Shown here in pieces: positions 26,201-34,944 of a DNA stretch of 64,000 nucleotides (position 1 is the stretch's first letter; the number at the start of each line of letters is the position of its first letter). The stretch comes from DASPKT01 sp035626475. Its GTDB lineage: Bacteria; Pseudomonadota; Alphaproteobacteria; Azospirillales; Azospirillaceae. Where the stretch lies: the NCBI GenBank assembly GCA_035626475.1, contig DASPNP010000021.1:62001-126000 (forward strand), in the 5' to 3' direction. Made by a program: the position numbers and the translations under genes. Below the pieces are notes generated by a model, which did not search any database, had not been told where the DNA came from, and saw only the letters and a list, made by a program, of their open reading frames with translations.

Positions 26201-28036
26201 TCAACCGCCCTTCTTCACCGACGCGATCCATTGGTCCACCAGCCGCTCCAGCACCGGCAGGGTGACGGAGCCGTTGGTCAGCACCGTGTCGTGGAAGCCG
26301 CGGATGTCGAAGCGGGGGCCGAGTTCCTTGCGGGCGCGCTCGCGGAGATCGACGATCCTGTTCATGCCGACCTTGTAGGCCAGCGCCTGGCCGGGCCAGA
26401 CGAAGTAGCGCTCGACCTCGGTGATGTTGTCGTTCTCGGGGTTGGAGGTGTTCTCGGTCATGTAGCGGATGGCCTCCTCCCGGCTCCACCGCTTCAGATG
26501 GATGCCGGTGTCGACCACCAGGCGCGAGGCGCGGAACAGCTCGGACGCGATGCGGCCGGCGTCGGAGTACGGGTCCTCGTAGTAGCCGTACTCCTTGGGG
26601 AACAGCTCCGAATAGAGCGCCCAGCCCTCGCCATAGGCGCTGTTCCAGCTGAAGCGCCGGAAGGTGGGCAGCGAGGTCATCTCCTGCGCGATCGCCACCT
26701 GCATGTGATGGCCGGGGATGCCCTCGTGATAGGCGAGGCTCTCCAGCAGGTAGATCGGGTTCACCGACATGTCCAGAAGGTTGGCGTAGAAGACGCCGGG
26801 CCGCGTGCCGTCGGGCGAGGCGGGCTCGTAGAAGGCGCTGGTGGTGGCCTTCTCGCGGAAGGGCTCCACCGCCCGCACCACGATCGGCGCCTTGGGCTTG
26901 GTGTGGAAGAAGCGGTCCAGGTCGGCGTTCATGCGGGCGATGATGCGGGTGGCGCGGTCCATGTAGGCCTTGCGCCCCTCCGGCGTCGCCGGGTCGTAGA
27001 AGCGCTTGTCGGTGCGCAGGAACTGGAAGAAGGCGCGCAGGTCGCCCTGGAAGCCGACCCTGGCCATGACGGCCTTCAGCTCGCCCTGAAGCCGCGCCAC
27101 CTCGCGTAGGCCCAGCTCGTGCACCTCGGCCGGGTCCAGCTCCAGCGTGGTCATGGCGCGGACCATGTCGCGGTAATAGGCGTCGCCCTCGGGCAGGGAC
27201 CAGGCGCCCCGGTCGCCCTCGGCCCTCGATGACACCTCCTCCACGGCGGCGATGAAGCGGCGGTAGGCGGGACCCGCCTTGTCCATCAGCGCCGCCGTGC
27301 CGGCCGCGAGCAGCGCCCGGGATTCGGCCTCCGGCAGCTTCAGGGCCAGCACCTTGGTCTCCAGGTCCGCCAGCAGCGGGCTCGGCGCCGGGCCGTCGTC
27401 GAAGGGCCGGCCGGCGACGACGTTGCGGGCCGCGGTCAGGATCGACCTGTAGGCGAAGGCGGGCGGGCGGATGCCCTTGGCGTCGGCGGCGCGCAAGGAC
27501 TCCACGGCGGCATCCATGACGGCGGGGATGCCCTGCAGCCGCGCCACATAGTCCCTGGCGTCCTGGGCGGAACCGACGCGGTGGTAGGCGATCAGGAAGG
27601 AGGCCAGGTCGATCTGCGGCCCGGTCAGCTGGCTGACGGCATAGTCGTGGTCGCGCCATTTCTGCAGGCGCAGCGCCTGCTCGCGCTCCTCCCGGAACAG
27701 CAGGTAGCTGACCCGGGCCGGCTCGCCCAGCGACTCGAATCGGAACTCCGCCGTGAGCCGCGCCAGATCCTCCTGCGCCAGCCGCAGATCCTCCGCCTCA
27801 CGCGCCTTGTCGCGCACGGTCCAGCGGTCATGCGGGCCGGGCTCGCCCAGGATGGTGCGCTGCTGCGGGTCGCGCGCCAGGTCGCGCTTCCAGACCTGCT
27901 CGAAGAAGGCGTTGAGGCGCGCATCCTCGCTCTGGAGGGTGGCGGCCGCCGGCGCCTGGGTCTGCGCCGTGGCGGGCGCGACCCCGGCGGTGAGAGCCAG
28001 CAGGCAGGCGGCGAGCAGTCGGGAAGGGCGGTGCAT
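26201..28036 (-). CDS. DUF885-family secreted putative peptidase
   Basis: A 611-residue protein with a Sec signal peptide (residues 1-25, ending ATAQ) and a DUF885 domain over the rest. The conserved AYHEGIPGHHMQ motif resembles a zinc-metallopeptidase helix (HExxxHH), and SLPTFRRFSWNSAYGEGWALYSE is a second family block. Members are thought to be periplasmic or outer-membrane lipoprotein peptidases of unknown substrate. The start ATG 28034-28036 gives the signal peptide directly. The neighbours offer no functional hint. The family call is firm; function is not established. Confidence 0.87.
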   Translation of the reverse strand: MHRPSRLLAACLLALTAGVAPATAQTQAPAAATLQSEDARLNAFFEQVWKRDLARDPQQRTILGEPGPHDRWTVRDKAREAEDLRLAQEDLARLTAEFRFESLGEPARVSYLLFREEREQALRLQKWRDHDYAVSQLTGPQIDLASFLIAYHRVGSAQDARDYVARLQGIPAVMDAAVESLRAADAKGIRPPAFAYRSILTAARNVVAGRPFDDGPAPSPLLADLETKVLALKLPEAESRALLAAGTAALMDKAGPAYRRFIAAVEEVSSRAEGDRGAWSLPEGDAYYRDMVRAMTTLELDPAEVHELGLREVARLQGELKAVMARVGFQGDLRAFFQFLRTDKRFYDPATPEGRKAYMDRATRIIARMNADLDRFFHTKPKAPIVVRAVEPFREKATTSAFYEPASPDGTRPGVFYANLLDMSVNPIYLLESLAYHEGIPGHHMQVAIAQEMTSLPTFRRFSWNSAYGEGWALYSELFPKEYGYYEDPYSDAGRIASELFRASRLVVDTGIHLKRWSREEAIRYMTENTSNPENDNITEVERYFVWPGQALAYKVGMNRIVDLRERARKELGPRFDIRGFHDTVLTNGSVTLPVLERLVDQWIASVKKGG

Positions 28037-28150
28037 GGGCGGGCATCCGGTCGCGGAACGGTCGGGCGGCAGTCTAGCCGCCCGGGCCCGCGATCCCCAA
28101 TGCTCCTAAGGTAACGCGTCGGTGACGCCCTTCGGCGGGCCTCGTCGGCC

Positions 28151-28414
28151 TCAGTCCCCCTGGGCGCCCTCATGGGCCATGTCCTCGGCCAGCTCGGCCG
28201 CCATGTCGGCGAAGAAAGCGGCGTCGGCCTTGAAGCCCTGCGACTCGCAGATGCGGACGAAGATGCGGTAGGCGTGCAGCACGGCGACGTCGAACACCAC
28301 GTCGTCGCCCGCCTCGCTGTATTTGTCGGTCACGCCCCGCTCGACGAAGGTCTCGGCGATGTCGGCTTCGGCGGCCTTCAGCACGAGTTCCATGGCTTGC
28401 TTGTGGACGGACAT
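28151..28414 (-). CDS. Small helical hypothetical protein
   Basis: An 87-residue acidic, predicted helical protein with no signal peptide or membrane segment. Visible stretches include KAAEADIAETFVERGVTD, DVAVLHAYRIFVRICESQG and DMAAELAEDM. I do not recognise the family. AGGAGG lies 7 bases upstream of the ATG at 28412-28414, which supports translation. Two 25-bp tandem repeats lie immediately upstream. Codon use matches the chromosome. Confidence 0.7.
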   Translation of the reverse strand: MSVHKQAMELVLKAAEADIAETFVERGVTDKYSEAGDDVVFDVAVLHAYRIFVRICESQGFKADAAFFADMAAELAEDMAHEGAQGD

Positions 28415-28433
28415 GATGCGCCTCCTGATGCGC

Positions 28434-28483
28434 TGGGCAGTCCCGCGGGAGCGGGTATTGGGCAGTCCCGCGGGGGCGGGTAG
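28434..28483. repeat. Two 25-bp tandem repeats
   Basis: Two adjacent units begin TGGGCAGTCCCGCGGG and end GCGGGTAT or GCGGGTAG, with two differences. Each holds a CCCGCGGG palindrome. They lie 20 bases upstream of the small hypothetical gene on the minus strand, so they may fall in its leader or promoter. Confidence 0.8.
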
Positions 28484-28577
28484 TCCCTACTCCTAACAGG
28501 AAAATACGCCCGCCGCCGTCCTTTCGGTGCGTCTTTTCGTCAGGGCGGGGGGATCGGTCGTCCGATATAGGGCGGGC

Positions 28578-29399
28578 TCAGCCCACACCCAAGGGCTCGT
28601 ACCAATCGGCCGGAAAATCGGCCCTCGTGCGCGAGGGTTCGTTGAAGGGACGCTTCAGCTCGCCCCGGAACATCGTGCGCACCAGATGCTGCCAGTGCGC
28701 CTGCGGGTCGGCGCCGATGGCGGCCGCGACCGCATCGAACCAGCGCTTGCCGGCGGCGACATGGCCGATCTCCTCGTCATGGATGATCCGCAGCACGGCG
28801 GCGCCGGCCTCGTCGCCGACCCGTACCAGGCTCTCGATCATGACCGGCGTGACGTCCAGCCCGCGGGCCTCCAGCACCATGGGCACCAGCGCCAGCCGCG
28901 CGCCCAGATCGCCTGACGTCAGTTCGCTCGCCTGCCACAGCCCGTCATGGGCCGGCAGGTCGCCGTAGGACGCGCCGAGATCCGCCAGCCGTTCGGCCAG
29001 CAGCGCGTGGTGCTTGGCCTCCTCGTCCGCCACCCGCACCCAATCGTCGTAGAAGGCGCGGGGCAGGGGCGTGCCGTCGGGGAGATGGTGGAAGCGCGCG
29101 ACGATGTCCCAGGCGAGGTCGACGGCGTTCAGCTCGATATGCGCCAGCGCGTGCAGCAGCGCGATGCGGCCGGCCATGCTGCCGGCCTTGCGGCGCTTGG
29201 GCATGTCGCGGGGCGGCCGCAGCTCCGGACGCTCGGGCCGCGCCGGGCGGTCGGGGGGCGTGGCACGGCCGATCTCCCGGATCGACCCGTCGCGCCACGC
29301 GGCGGCGAAGGTCCGGCTGAGGCGCACCTTCTCCATCGGGTCGGCGCTGCCGAGGACCAGGAGGGCGGCGTCGCCCAGAGTGGGGGGAAGTGGAACCAT
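28578..29399 (-). CDS. DUF455-family ferritin-like protein
   Basis: A 273-residue protein of the ferritin-like DUF455 group, likely cytoplasmic. Two pairs of metal-binding motifs of a diiron four-helix bundle are visible: LLHALAHIELNAVDLAWD, DEEAKHHALLAERL, then VPMVLEARGLDVTP and IIHDEEIGHVAAGKRWF. A Pro/Arg-rich linker (about residues 55-80) precedes the bundle. The ATG at 29397-29399 is used; twelve more codons are open upstream but lack support. The exact reaction of the family is unknown. Confidence 0.85.
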   Translation of the reverse strand: MVPLPPTLGDAALLVLGSADPMEKVRLSRTFAAAWRDGSIREIGRATPPDRPARPERPELRPPRDMPKRRKAGSMAGRIALLHALAHIELNAVDLAWDIVARFHHLPDGTPLPRAFYDDWVRVADEEAKHHALLAERLADLGASYGDLPAHDGLWQASELTSGDLGARLALVPMVLEARGLDVTPVMIESLVRVGDEAGAAVLRIIHDEEIGHVAAGKRWFDAVAAAIGADPQAHWQHLVRTMFRGELKRPFNEPSRTRADFPADWYEPLGVG

Positions 29400-29477
29400 G
29401 GCCGGGATGAAGCGGAGACCGGCCGGGCTTGTCAATTACGCGGTAGAGGCGCGCGGAGGGGGCCCGCGCCGGCGGGC

Positions 29478-29657
29478 TCAGCTCCGCACGTACCAGTCGG
29501 CGGGCATGCCCGGCTTGTAGTAGGCGCCGGACTCGACCTTGGCCCGCTCCTGCTCCTTGGAGACGTAGCTCACCACCGGCAGCGACCAGGCGGCCGTCAG
29601 CATGACGGTCCAGATGGTGACCGTAATGACCTTGTCCTTGGCGAAGAGCTTCTGCAT
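29478..29657 (-). CDS. Small single-pass membrane protein
   Basis: A 59-residue protein with one hydrophobic segment (VITVTIWTVMLTAAWSLPVV, about residues 10-29) after a short basic N-terminus, and a charged tail ending in GMPADWYVRS. I do not recognise the family. The ATG at 29655-29657 follows a GGTTGCC tract that is a poor Shine-Dalgarno, and an ATG seven codons upstream in the wider frame is not favoured. The last residues DWY resemble the end of the neighbouring DUF455 protein (ADWYEPLG) but this is probably chance. Confidence 0.6.
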   Translation of the reverse strand: MQKLFAKDKVITVTIWTVMLTAAWSLPVVSYVSKEQERAKVESGAYYKPGMPADWYVRS

Positions 29658-29800
29658 GGCAACCACCGTGTTCCTCGATGGAACTACTGTGGCGTCATTG
29701 TCCTAATACCCACTTAACCGCGCCGTGGCCGAGGTCCGGCAAATAGTGGGTAAGATCGTGAAATTCCTGTGACAGGGCTTCTTCTACAAACCCTTGGCTT

Positions 29801-30565
29801 CTACAAACCCTTCGCGATGAAGCCGGGATTGCGGAAGCCGGGCTTGCCGTAGCGGAACGGGCTGCCGTCATGGTTCAGCACCGCGCCACCGGCGGCCAGC
29901 AGCACCGCCTGGCCGGCCGCCGTGTCCCACTCCATGGTCGGGCCGAAGCGCGGGTACAGGTCGCCGCGCCCCTCCGCGATGCGGCAGAACTTGACCGAAC
30001 TGCCGCAGACCAGCCGCTCCCGCACGGGCAGGGCGGCGAGGTGGGCGTCCAATTCGGCATTGTCGGCGTGGGAGCGCGACGACAGCACCGTCAGCCCGTC
30101 AGCCGGCGCCGCCCGGACCGCGATGGAGCGCTCCGCCCCGTCCCGCACGGAAATTGCCGTGCCCGGGCCGGCGGCCGCGAACAGCTCGCCCGTCGCCGGG
30201 GCCAGCACCACGCCCAGGACCGGCACGCCGTCGCGCACCAGGGCGATGTTCACGGTGAACTCGCCGTTGCGCTTCAGGAACTCCTTGGTGCCGTCCAGCG
30301 GGTCGACCAGCCAGAAGGGCGTGCCCGTCACCTCGGGAATCTCGCCCCGCTCGAACGCCTCCTCCGAGACGATGGGGATGTGGGGCGTGAGCGCGCGCAG
30401 GGCCGGCAGGATCACCGCCTCCGCCGCATTGTCGGCCGCCGTCACAGGGCTGCCGTCCGCCTTGCGGGCCGCGTCGAATTCGGTGGCGTAGACGCGCAGG
30501 ATGGCCGTGCCCGCCTCCAGCGCGATGCCGCGGACGGTGGGGAGGAGGGCGGGGATGTCCATCAT
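29801..30565 (-). CDS. cysQ: 3'(2'),5'-bisphosphate nucleotidase
   Basis: A magnesium-dependent, lithium-sensitive phosphatase that removes 3'-phosphoadenosine 5'-phosphate produced in sulfur assimilation. It is cytoplasmic, 254 residues. Metal-binding motifs are ADNAAEAVI near residue 45, EEAFE, and DPLDGTKEFLKRNGEFTVNI; the C-terminal WDTAAGQAVLLAAGG completes the inositol monophosphatase fold. The ATG (30563-30565) overlaps the TGA of the upstream molybdoenzyme gene as ATGA, so the two are translationally coupled. A second ATG follows directly; either could start. Confidence 0.92.
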   Translation of the reverse strand: MMDIPALLPTVRGIALEAGTAILRVYATEFDAARKADGSPVTAADNAAEAVILPALRALTPHIPIVSEEAFERGEIPEVTGTPFWLVDPLDGTKEFLKRNGEFTVNIALVRDGVPVLGVVLAPATGELFAAAGPGTAISVRDGAERSIAVRAAPADGLTVLSSRSHADNAELDAHLAALPVRERLVCGSSVKFCRIAEGRGDLYPRFGPTMEWDTAAGQAVLLAAGGAVLNHDGSPFRYGKPGFRNPGFIAKGL

Positions 30566-32877
30566 TCCGCCGCCGCCCGCCGCTGGCACAGCCGCCACAG
30601 CTTCTCCGGCGTCGCCGGCATGTCGACATGCCGTACGCCCAGGGGCGAGAGCGCGTCGACGAGGGCGTTGATGACGGCCGGCGGCGCGCCGATCGAACCG
30701 GCCTCGCCGGCGCCCTTCATGCCCAGCGCATTGGTGCGGCAAGGCGTGCCGGCCAAGTGGATGTCGAAGAAGGGCAAATCGTCGGCGCGCGGGATGCCGT
30801 AATCCATCAGCGAGCCGGTCAGCAGCTGGCCGCTGTCGGGATCGTAGATGCAGCCCTCGTGCAGCGCCTGGCCGATGCCCTGGACGATGCCGCCCTGCAC
30901 CTGCCCCAGCAGCATCAGCGGGTTCAGCACCGTCCCGAAATCGTCCACCACCGTGTAGCGCTCGAAGCGCACGGTGCCGGTGTCGGGGTCGATCTCCAGC
31001 TCCACCACATGGGTGCCATTGGGGAAGGTGGCGGCCGGCGGGGTCCAGCGCGCGACCTCTGTCGCCCCGCCGACCTCCCTGGCGACCTCATCGAGGCTCA
31101 CATGGCGGTCGGTGCCGACGATGCGGAAGCCCGGCGTGGTGAAGCCCGGCCCGCCGTCGCGGGCGAACTCCACATCGACCTCCGCCGCCTCCAGCAGGTC
31201 GGCGGCCTTCAGGCGCAGCGTCTCCACCATTTTGCGCGCGCCCTCGGCCAGCGCCGCCCCGCCCACCGGGATGGAGCGGGAGCCGCCGGTGCCGGCGCCG
31301 TAGGAGATGCGGTCGCTGTCGCCCTGGACGATGGTGACGCGCTCGGGGTCCAGCCCCATCGCCTCGGCCACCAGCTGCTTGTAGGCGGTTTCGTGGCCCT
31401 GGCCGTTGGTCTGGGTGCCGATCAGCACGGTGACGGCGCCGTCGGGGGCCAGCTCCACCGTCGCCTGCTCCGGCCCGCCGCCCGAGCAGGCCTCGATGTA
31501 GCAGGCGATGCCCAGGCCGCGCAGCTTGCCCCGCGCGGCCGCCTCCCGCCGCCGTGCCTCGAACCCGGCCCGGTCGGCGCGCTCCAACGCCAGGCGCAGC
31601 GTGTTCGGGAAGTCGCCGCTGTCATAGGTGTGCTGCAGGGGGGTCTTGTAGGGCATGGCCCCGGGCGGGATCATGTTGCGCAGCCGCAGCTCCGCCGGGT
31701 CGATGCCCAGCTCGCGCGCGGCATGGTCCACCAGCCGCTCCACCAGGTACGCCGCCTCCGGCCGGCCAGCGCCGCGATAGGCGTCCACCGGGGCGGTGTG
31801 GGTGAAGACGCCCCGGACGTTGGCGAAGATGGACGGGATGCGGTAGACGCCGGACAGCATGTTGCAGGCGCTCTCGGTCGGGACATAGGGCGCGAAGTTG
31901 GACAGGTAGGCGCCCATGTTGGCGATGGTCCGCACCCGGATCGCCAGGAAGCGTCCGTCCGCATCCACCGCCAGCTCGGCGCGGGAGAGATTGTCGCGGC
32001 CATGGTCGTCGGACAGGAACGCCTCGCTCCGGTCGCTGGTCCACTTCACCGGCCGGCCCAGCGTACGGGCGGCGTGCAGCACGGCGACGTATTCCGGGTA
32101 GACGAACATCTTCATGCCGAAGCCGCCGCCGACGTCACCGGTGGTGACCTGCAGCGCCTCCTCCTTCAGCCCCGTGACCTGCGCCACGATCCGGCGGACG
32201 AAATGCACGCCCTGGCTGGGCACATGCAGCCGCAGGCGGCCATTCTCGATCGGCTGGGCGAAGGCGCAGCGCGCCTCCAGCGAGGTCGGCACCACCCGGT
32301 TGTTGACGAGATCCAGCGAGACGGTGCGGGCGGCCGTGCGGAAGGCGGCGTCCACCGCCGCCTCGTCGCCCTTCGCCCAGTCGAAGCAGAGATTGCCGGG
32401 CACGTCGTCCCAGACCAGGGCGGACGATTCTTCCGCCGCGCCCGGGTCGGCGATGACCGGCAAGGGTTTGTAGTCGACCTCGATCAGCTCGGCGGCGTCG
32501 CGGGCGTTCTCCAGCGTATCGGCCACCACGACCGCCACCGGCTCGCCGACATGCCGCACCCGGCCTTTCGCCAGCACCGGGCGCGCCTTGGCCCGCAGCA
32601 GGCTGCCGTCGCGCGAGCGCGTCTGCACGATGCAGGGGATGAGGCCGATCTTCGCCGCCTCCAGATCCTCCGCCGTGTAGATGGCGACGACGCCCGGCGC
32701 CTCGCGGGCGGCCTCCACGTCCAGCGACGCGATCCCGGCATGGGCGTGGGGGCTGCGCAGAACCGCCATCTGCAGGCTGCCGGCCGGCGCCAGATCGTCG
32801 GTGTAGCGCCCGCCGCCGCGCAGCAGGCGGGCATCCTCGGTGCGGGGGACCGGCTGGCCCAGGCCGAACTTGGTCAT
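30562..32877 (-). CDS. CoxL/xanthine dehydrogenase-family molybdopterin-binding subunit
   Basis: A molybdenum hydroxylase large subunit of 771 residues, probably cytoplasmic. The N-terminal FGLGQPVPRTEDARLLRGGG is typical of aerobic CO-dehydrogenase-like large subunits. The active-site loop reads AYRGAGRPE, the form II (non-canonical CODH) type; form I enzymes have AYxCSFR. GMKGAGEAGSIG near the C-terminus holds the conserved catalytic Glu. Medium (FAD) and small (2Fe-2S) subunit genes, normally in the same operon, are missing from the neighbourhood. ATG 32875-32877 is used. It is upstream of and coupled to cysQ and divergent from the SRAP gene. The substrate is unknown. Confidence 0.88.
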   Translation of the reverse strand: MTKFGLGQPVPRTEDARLLRGGGRYTDDLAPAGSLQMAVLRSPHAHAGIASLDVEAAREAPGVVAIYTAEDLEAAKIGLIPCIVQTRSRDGSLLRAKARPVLAKGRVRHVGEPVAVVVADTLENARDAAELIEVDYKPLPVIADPGAAEESSALVWDDVPGNLCFDWAKGDEAAVDAAFRTAARTVSLDLVNNRVVPTSLEARCAFAQPIENGRLRLHVPSQGVHFVRRIVAQVTGLKEEALQVTTGDVGGGFGMKMFVYPEYVAVLHAARTLGRPVKWTSDRSEAFLSDDHGRDNLSRAELAVDADGRFLAIRVRTIANMGAYLSNFAPYVPTESACNMLSGVYRIPSIFANVRGVFTHTAPVDAYRGAGRPEAAYLVERLVDHAARELGIDPAELRLRNMIPPGAMPYKTPLQHTYDSGDFPNTLRLALERADRAGFEARRREAAARGKLRGLGIACYIEACSGGGPEQATVELAPDGAVTVLIGTQTNGQGHETAYKQLVAEAMGLDPERVTIVQGDSDRISYGAGTGGSRSIPVGGAALAEGARKMVETLRLKAADLLEAAEVDVEFARDGGPGFTTPGFRIVGTDRHVSLDEVAREVGGATEVARWTPPAATFPNGTHVVELEIDPDTGTVRFERYTVVDDFGTVLNPLMLLGQVQGGIVQGIGQALHEGCIYDPDSGQLLTGSLMDYGIPRADDLPFFDIHLAGTPCRTNALGMKGAGEAGSIGAPPAVINALVDALSPLGVRHVDMPATPEKLWRLCQRRAAAE

Positions 32878-32994
32878 CGCTGCTGCTCCGGGGTGTGGCG
32901 CGTCGGAGGGGCGATGATAGGGCGCCCGGCGGGGGACGCAACCTCCCATCGGAGTGCCTTCCGGCCGCACGCCCGCGCCTGTATCCTGGGTCTC

Positions 32995-33720
32995 ATGTGC
33001 GGACGCTTCGTGATGGCCACCCCGGTGGCGGAGATCGGCCGGATGTTCGGGGTGCAGGAGCGCCCGAACCTCCAGGCCCGCTACAATGTCGCCCCAACCC
33101 AGGCGGTCGCCGTGGTGCGCGCCGGGGATGAGGGCGGGCGACGGCTCGACCTGATGCGCTGGGGGCTGGTGCCCTTCTGGGCCAAGGATGCCGGCATCGG
33201 GTCCAAGATGATCAACGCCCGCTCCGACGGGCTCGCCGAGAAGCCGGCCTTCCGCGAGGCGGTGCGGCGCCGGCGCGCGCTGATCCCGGCCGACGGCTTC
33301 TACGAATGGCGGACCATCGGCTGCGGCGACAGGACCGAGAAGCGGCCGCTCTATTTCCGCCGCCGCGACGGGCTGCCGCTGGCCTTCGCCGGTCTGTGGG
33401 AGAGCTGGAAGGGTCCGAAGGGTGGGGAGGCCTTGCCGGAACCGATGCTGACCGCCAGCATCGTGACGACCGACGCCAACGCCACGCTGCGCGAGATCCA
33501 CGACCGCATGCCGGTGGTGCTGCCCGAAAGCGACTGGGACGAGTGGCTGAGCCCCGACACCGGCCTGGAGCGCGCGCTATCGCTGCTGCGCCCGGCGGCC
33601 GACGATCTGCTGGAGGCGCTGCCCGTCTCCACCCGGGTCAACAGCGTGCGCAACGAGGGGCCGGAGCTGATCCTGCCCGACGCGCCCCCGCCGCCGCCCG
33701 CCCAGGGCATGCTGCTGTGA
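32995..33720 (+). CDS. SRAP (HMCES/YedK) abasic-site processing protein
   Basis: This protein forms a covalent DNA-protein crosslink to abasic sites in single-stranded DNA and shields them. It has 241 residues. Family residues are present: Cys2 (start MCGRF), which becomes the nucleophile after Met removal; Asn in INARSD; Glu in ADGFYEW; and His in HDRMPVVL. ATG 32995 is fixed by the need for Cys at position 2. No alphaproteobacterial LexA box (GTTC-N7-GTTC) was seen upstream. The stop overlaps the GTG of the downstream nuclease gene. Confidence 0.93.
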   Translation: MCGRFVMATPVAEIGRMFGVQERPNLQARYNVAPTQAVAVVRAGDEGGRRLDLMRWGLVPFWAKDAGIGSKMINARSDGLAEKPAFREAVRRRRALIPADGFYEWRTIGCGDRTEKRPLYFRRRDGLPLAFAGLWESWKGPKGGEALPEPMLTASIVTTDANATLREIHDRMPVVLPESDWDEWLSPDTGLERALSLLRPAADDLLEALPVSTRVNSVRNEGPELILPDAPPPPPAQGMLL

Positions 33721-34232
33721 GGCTGCTGCTGGCGGCGCTGCTGCTGGCCGGTCTCGCCCTGGTCTTCGCGCCCGAGGCCGCCCCGGCGCAGGGCAAGCCC
33801 GAGATCGTGTCCGGTACCGCCGAGGTGACGGAGGGCGACCTGCTCTCGGTCGGCGGGCAGGAGCTGCGGCTGCACGGCATCGACGCCCCCGACCAGGGCC
33901 AGACCTGCAAGGGCGGGACGGGCGCCGACTATGACTGCTTCGACAAGGCGCGGCAGGCGCTGGACATCCTCACGCGCGGCAAGACGCTGGAATGCGAGAT
34001 CCGCGCGACCCTGCCCGGTCAGCCCAAGGTCGGCGTCTGCCGGGCGGAGGGGCGGGACGTGGCGGCCACCATGGTGGCGGGCGGTTGGGCCTTCGCCTGG
34101 CGGCGCCTCTCCGACGACTACGTCACCTTCGAGCGCCTGGCGCAGAGCCGCCGCTCCGGCTTCTGGGCCGGCCAGGCGGAGGCGCCCTGGCACTGGCGCG
34201 ACCGGCAGAGGGCGAAGGCGCCGAGACCGTAG
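33717..34232 (+). CDS. Secreted thermonuclease-family (SNase-like) protein
   Basis: A 171-residue protein with a signal peptide (RLLLAALLLAGLALVFAP, cleaved near PAQG) and a staphylococcal-nuclease-like OB domain. The core has LRLHGIDAPDQGQTC, CEIRATLPGQPKVGVC and GRDVAATMVAGGWAFAW. Nuclease activity is not certain because the canonical Arg-Glu-Arg triad cannot be placed with confidence. The GTG start at 33717 overlaps the SRAP stop (GTGA), indicating translational coupling; no ATG in this frame precedes the signal peptide. Four Cys could form disulfides in the periplasm. Confidence 0.85.
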   Translation: MRLLLAALLLAGLALVFAPEAAPAQGKPEIVSGTAEVTEGDLLSVGGQELRLHGIDAPDQGQTCKGGTGADYDCFDKARQALDILTRGKTLECEIRATLPGQPKVGVCRAEGRDVAATMVAGGWAFAWRRLSDDYVTFERLAQSRRSGFWAGQAEAPWHWRDRQRAKAPRP

Positions 34233-34271
34233 GTTGGGCGGTTGTTCTCACCGCCTATGAAGCACCTCGCC

Positions 34272-34525
34272 CCGTCATCCCGGCGAAGGCCGGGACCCAG
34301 GGGTTGCAGCCATGAGTGGCCGATGAAGCGCACCCGTAGGTCGCATGGAGCGGAGCGCAATGCGACATGACCCGGCCGTGGAGCGTCGCATTGCGGCTTC
34401 GCCTCCATGCGACCTACGAACCATACCCGCGCTGCATGCACCGCATCCCGCTGCAACCCCTGGGCCCCGGCCGGAGCCTGTCCTCGGACGGGCCTATGGC
34501 CCGATCCGGGGGCCGGGGTGACGGG
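34272..34525. repeat. Nested palindromic repeat, copy 2
   Basis: The outer arms are TCATCCCGGCGAAGGCCGGG and GACCCAGGGGTTGCAG on the left and CTGCAACCCCTGGGCCCCGG on the right. The inner palindrome has TAGGTCGCATGGAGC and CTCCATGCGACCTACG around GCAATGCGAC / GTCGCATTGC. It has the same layout as the copies at 8617 and 60635. The gap 34233-34570 holds no gene. Confidence 0.85.
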
Positions 34526-34570
34526 TGGGGGCTCAAAGCCAACGGCAGGAATGGTCCGCCCAAACGCGAG

Positions 34571-34596
34571 AAAACCCCCCGCCGGTGGGCGGGGGG
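34571..34596 (-). terminator. Rho-independent terminator after the GlsB-type gene
   Basis: A 9-bp stem, CCCCCCGCC (34575-34583) / GGCGGGGGG (34588-34596), with a GGTG loop; the minus strand then runs into TTTT. It ends the transcript of the small membrane protein at 34626. Confidence 0.85.
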
Positions 34597-34625
34597 CTCT
34601 CCAGAGGGCGCTGAGGCGCGCCGTC

Positions 34626-34895
34626 TTAGTAGGTCGTGGTGTGATGGCCGCGACGACCGGCGATCATGCGGTAGATCGCCAGCAGGATGATGGCGCCCAC
34701 GACCGCGCCGATGAAGCCCGCGCCGTCGCCCGCGCGGTACCAGCCGACCGCCTGGCCGAGATAGGTCGCCACGAACGCGCCAGCGATGCCGAGCAGGGTG
34801 GTGACGATGAAGCCGCCGGGGTCGCGGCCCGGCATAAGGAACTTGGCGACGATGCCGGCCAGAAGGCCGATGATGATGGTACCAATGATTTCCAT
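34626..34895 (-). CDS. GlsB/YeaQ/YmgE-family stress response membrane protein
   Basis: An 89-residue inner-membrane protein with three hydrophobic helices and the Gly-rich pattern of the transglycosylase-associated protein family: IGTIIIGLLAGIVAKFLMPG, GGFIVTTLLGIAGAFVATYLG and GFIGAVVGAIILLAIYRMI. The segment MPGRDPGG after helix 1 is the family signature. These proteins are induced by general stress; the biochemical role is unknown. ATG 34893-34895 has AGGAGG at moderate distance upstream. It lies upstream of a strong terminator and next to another stress-type gene. Confidence 0.9.
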   Translation of the reverse strand: MEIIGTIIIGLLAGIVAKFLMPGRDPGGFIVTTLLGIAGAFVATYLGQAVGWYRAGDGAGFIGAVVGAIILLAIYRMIAGRRGHHTTTY

Positions 34896-34944
34896 GGCCA
34901 CTGCCTCCTACCTGGGTTGAGATGGGGCGGTGCGCCCCGGAGCG

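Noticed and set aside
30628..32994. Plus-strand open frame running into the SRAP gene
   Set aside because: Only the last 241 codons (from 32995) form a real protein; the rest is the complement of the molybdoenzyme gene.
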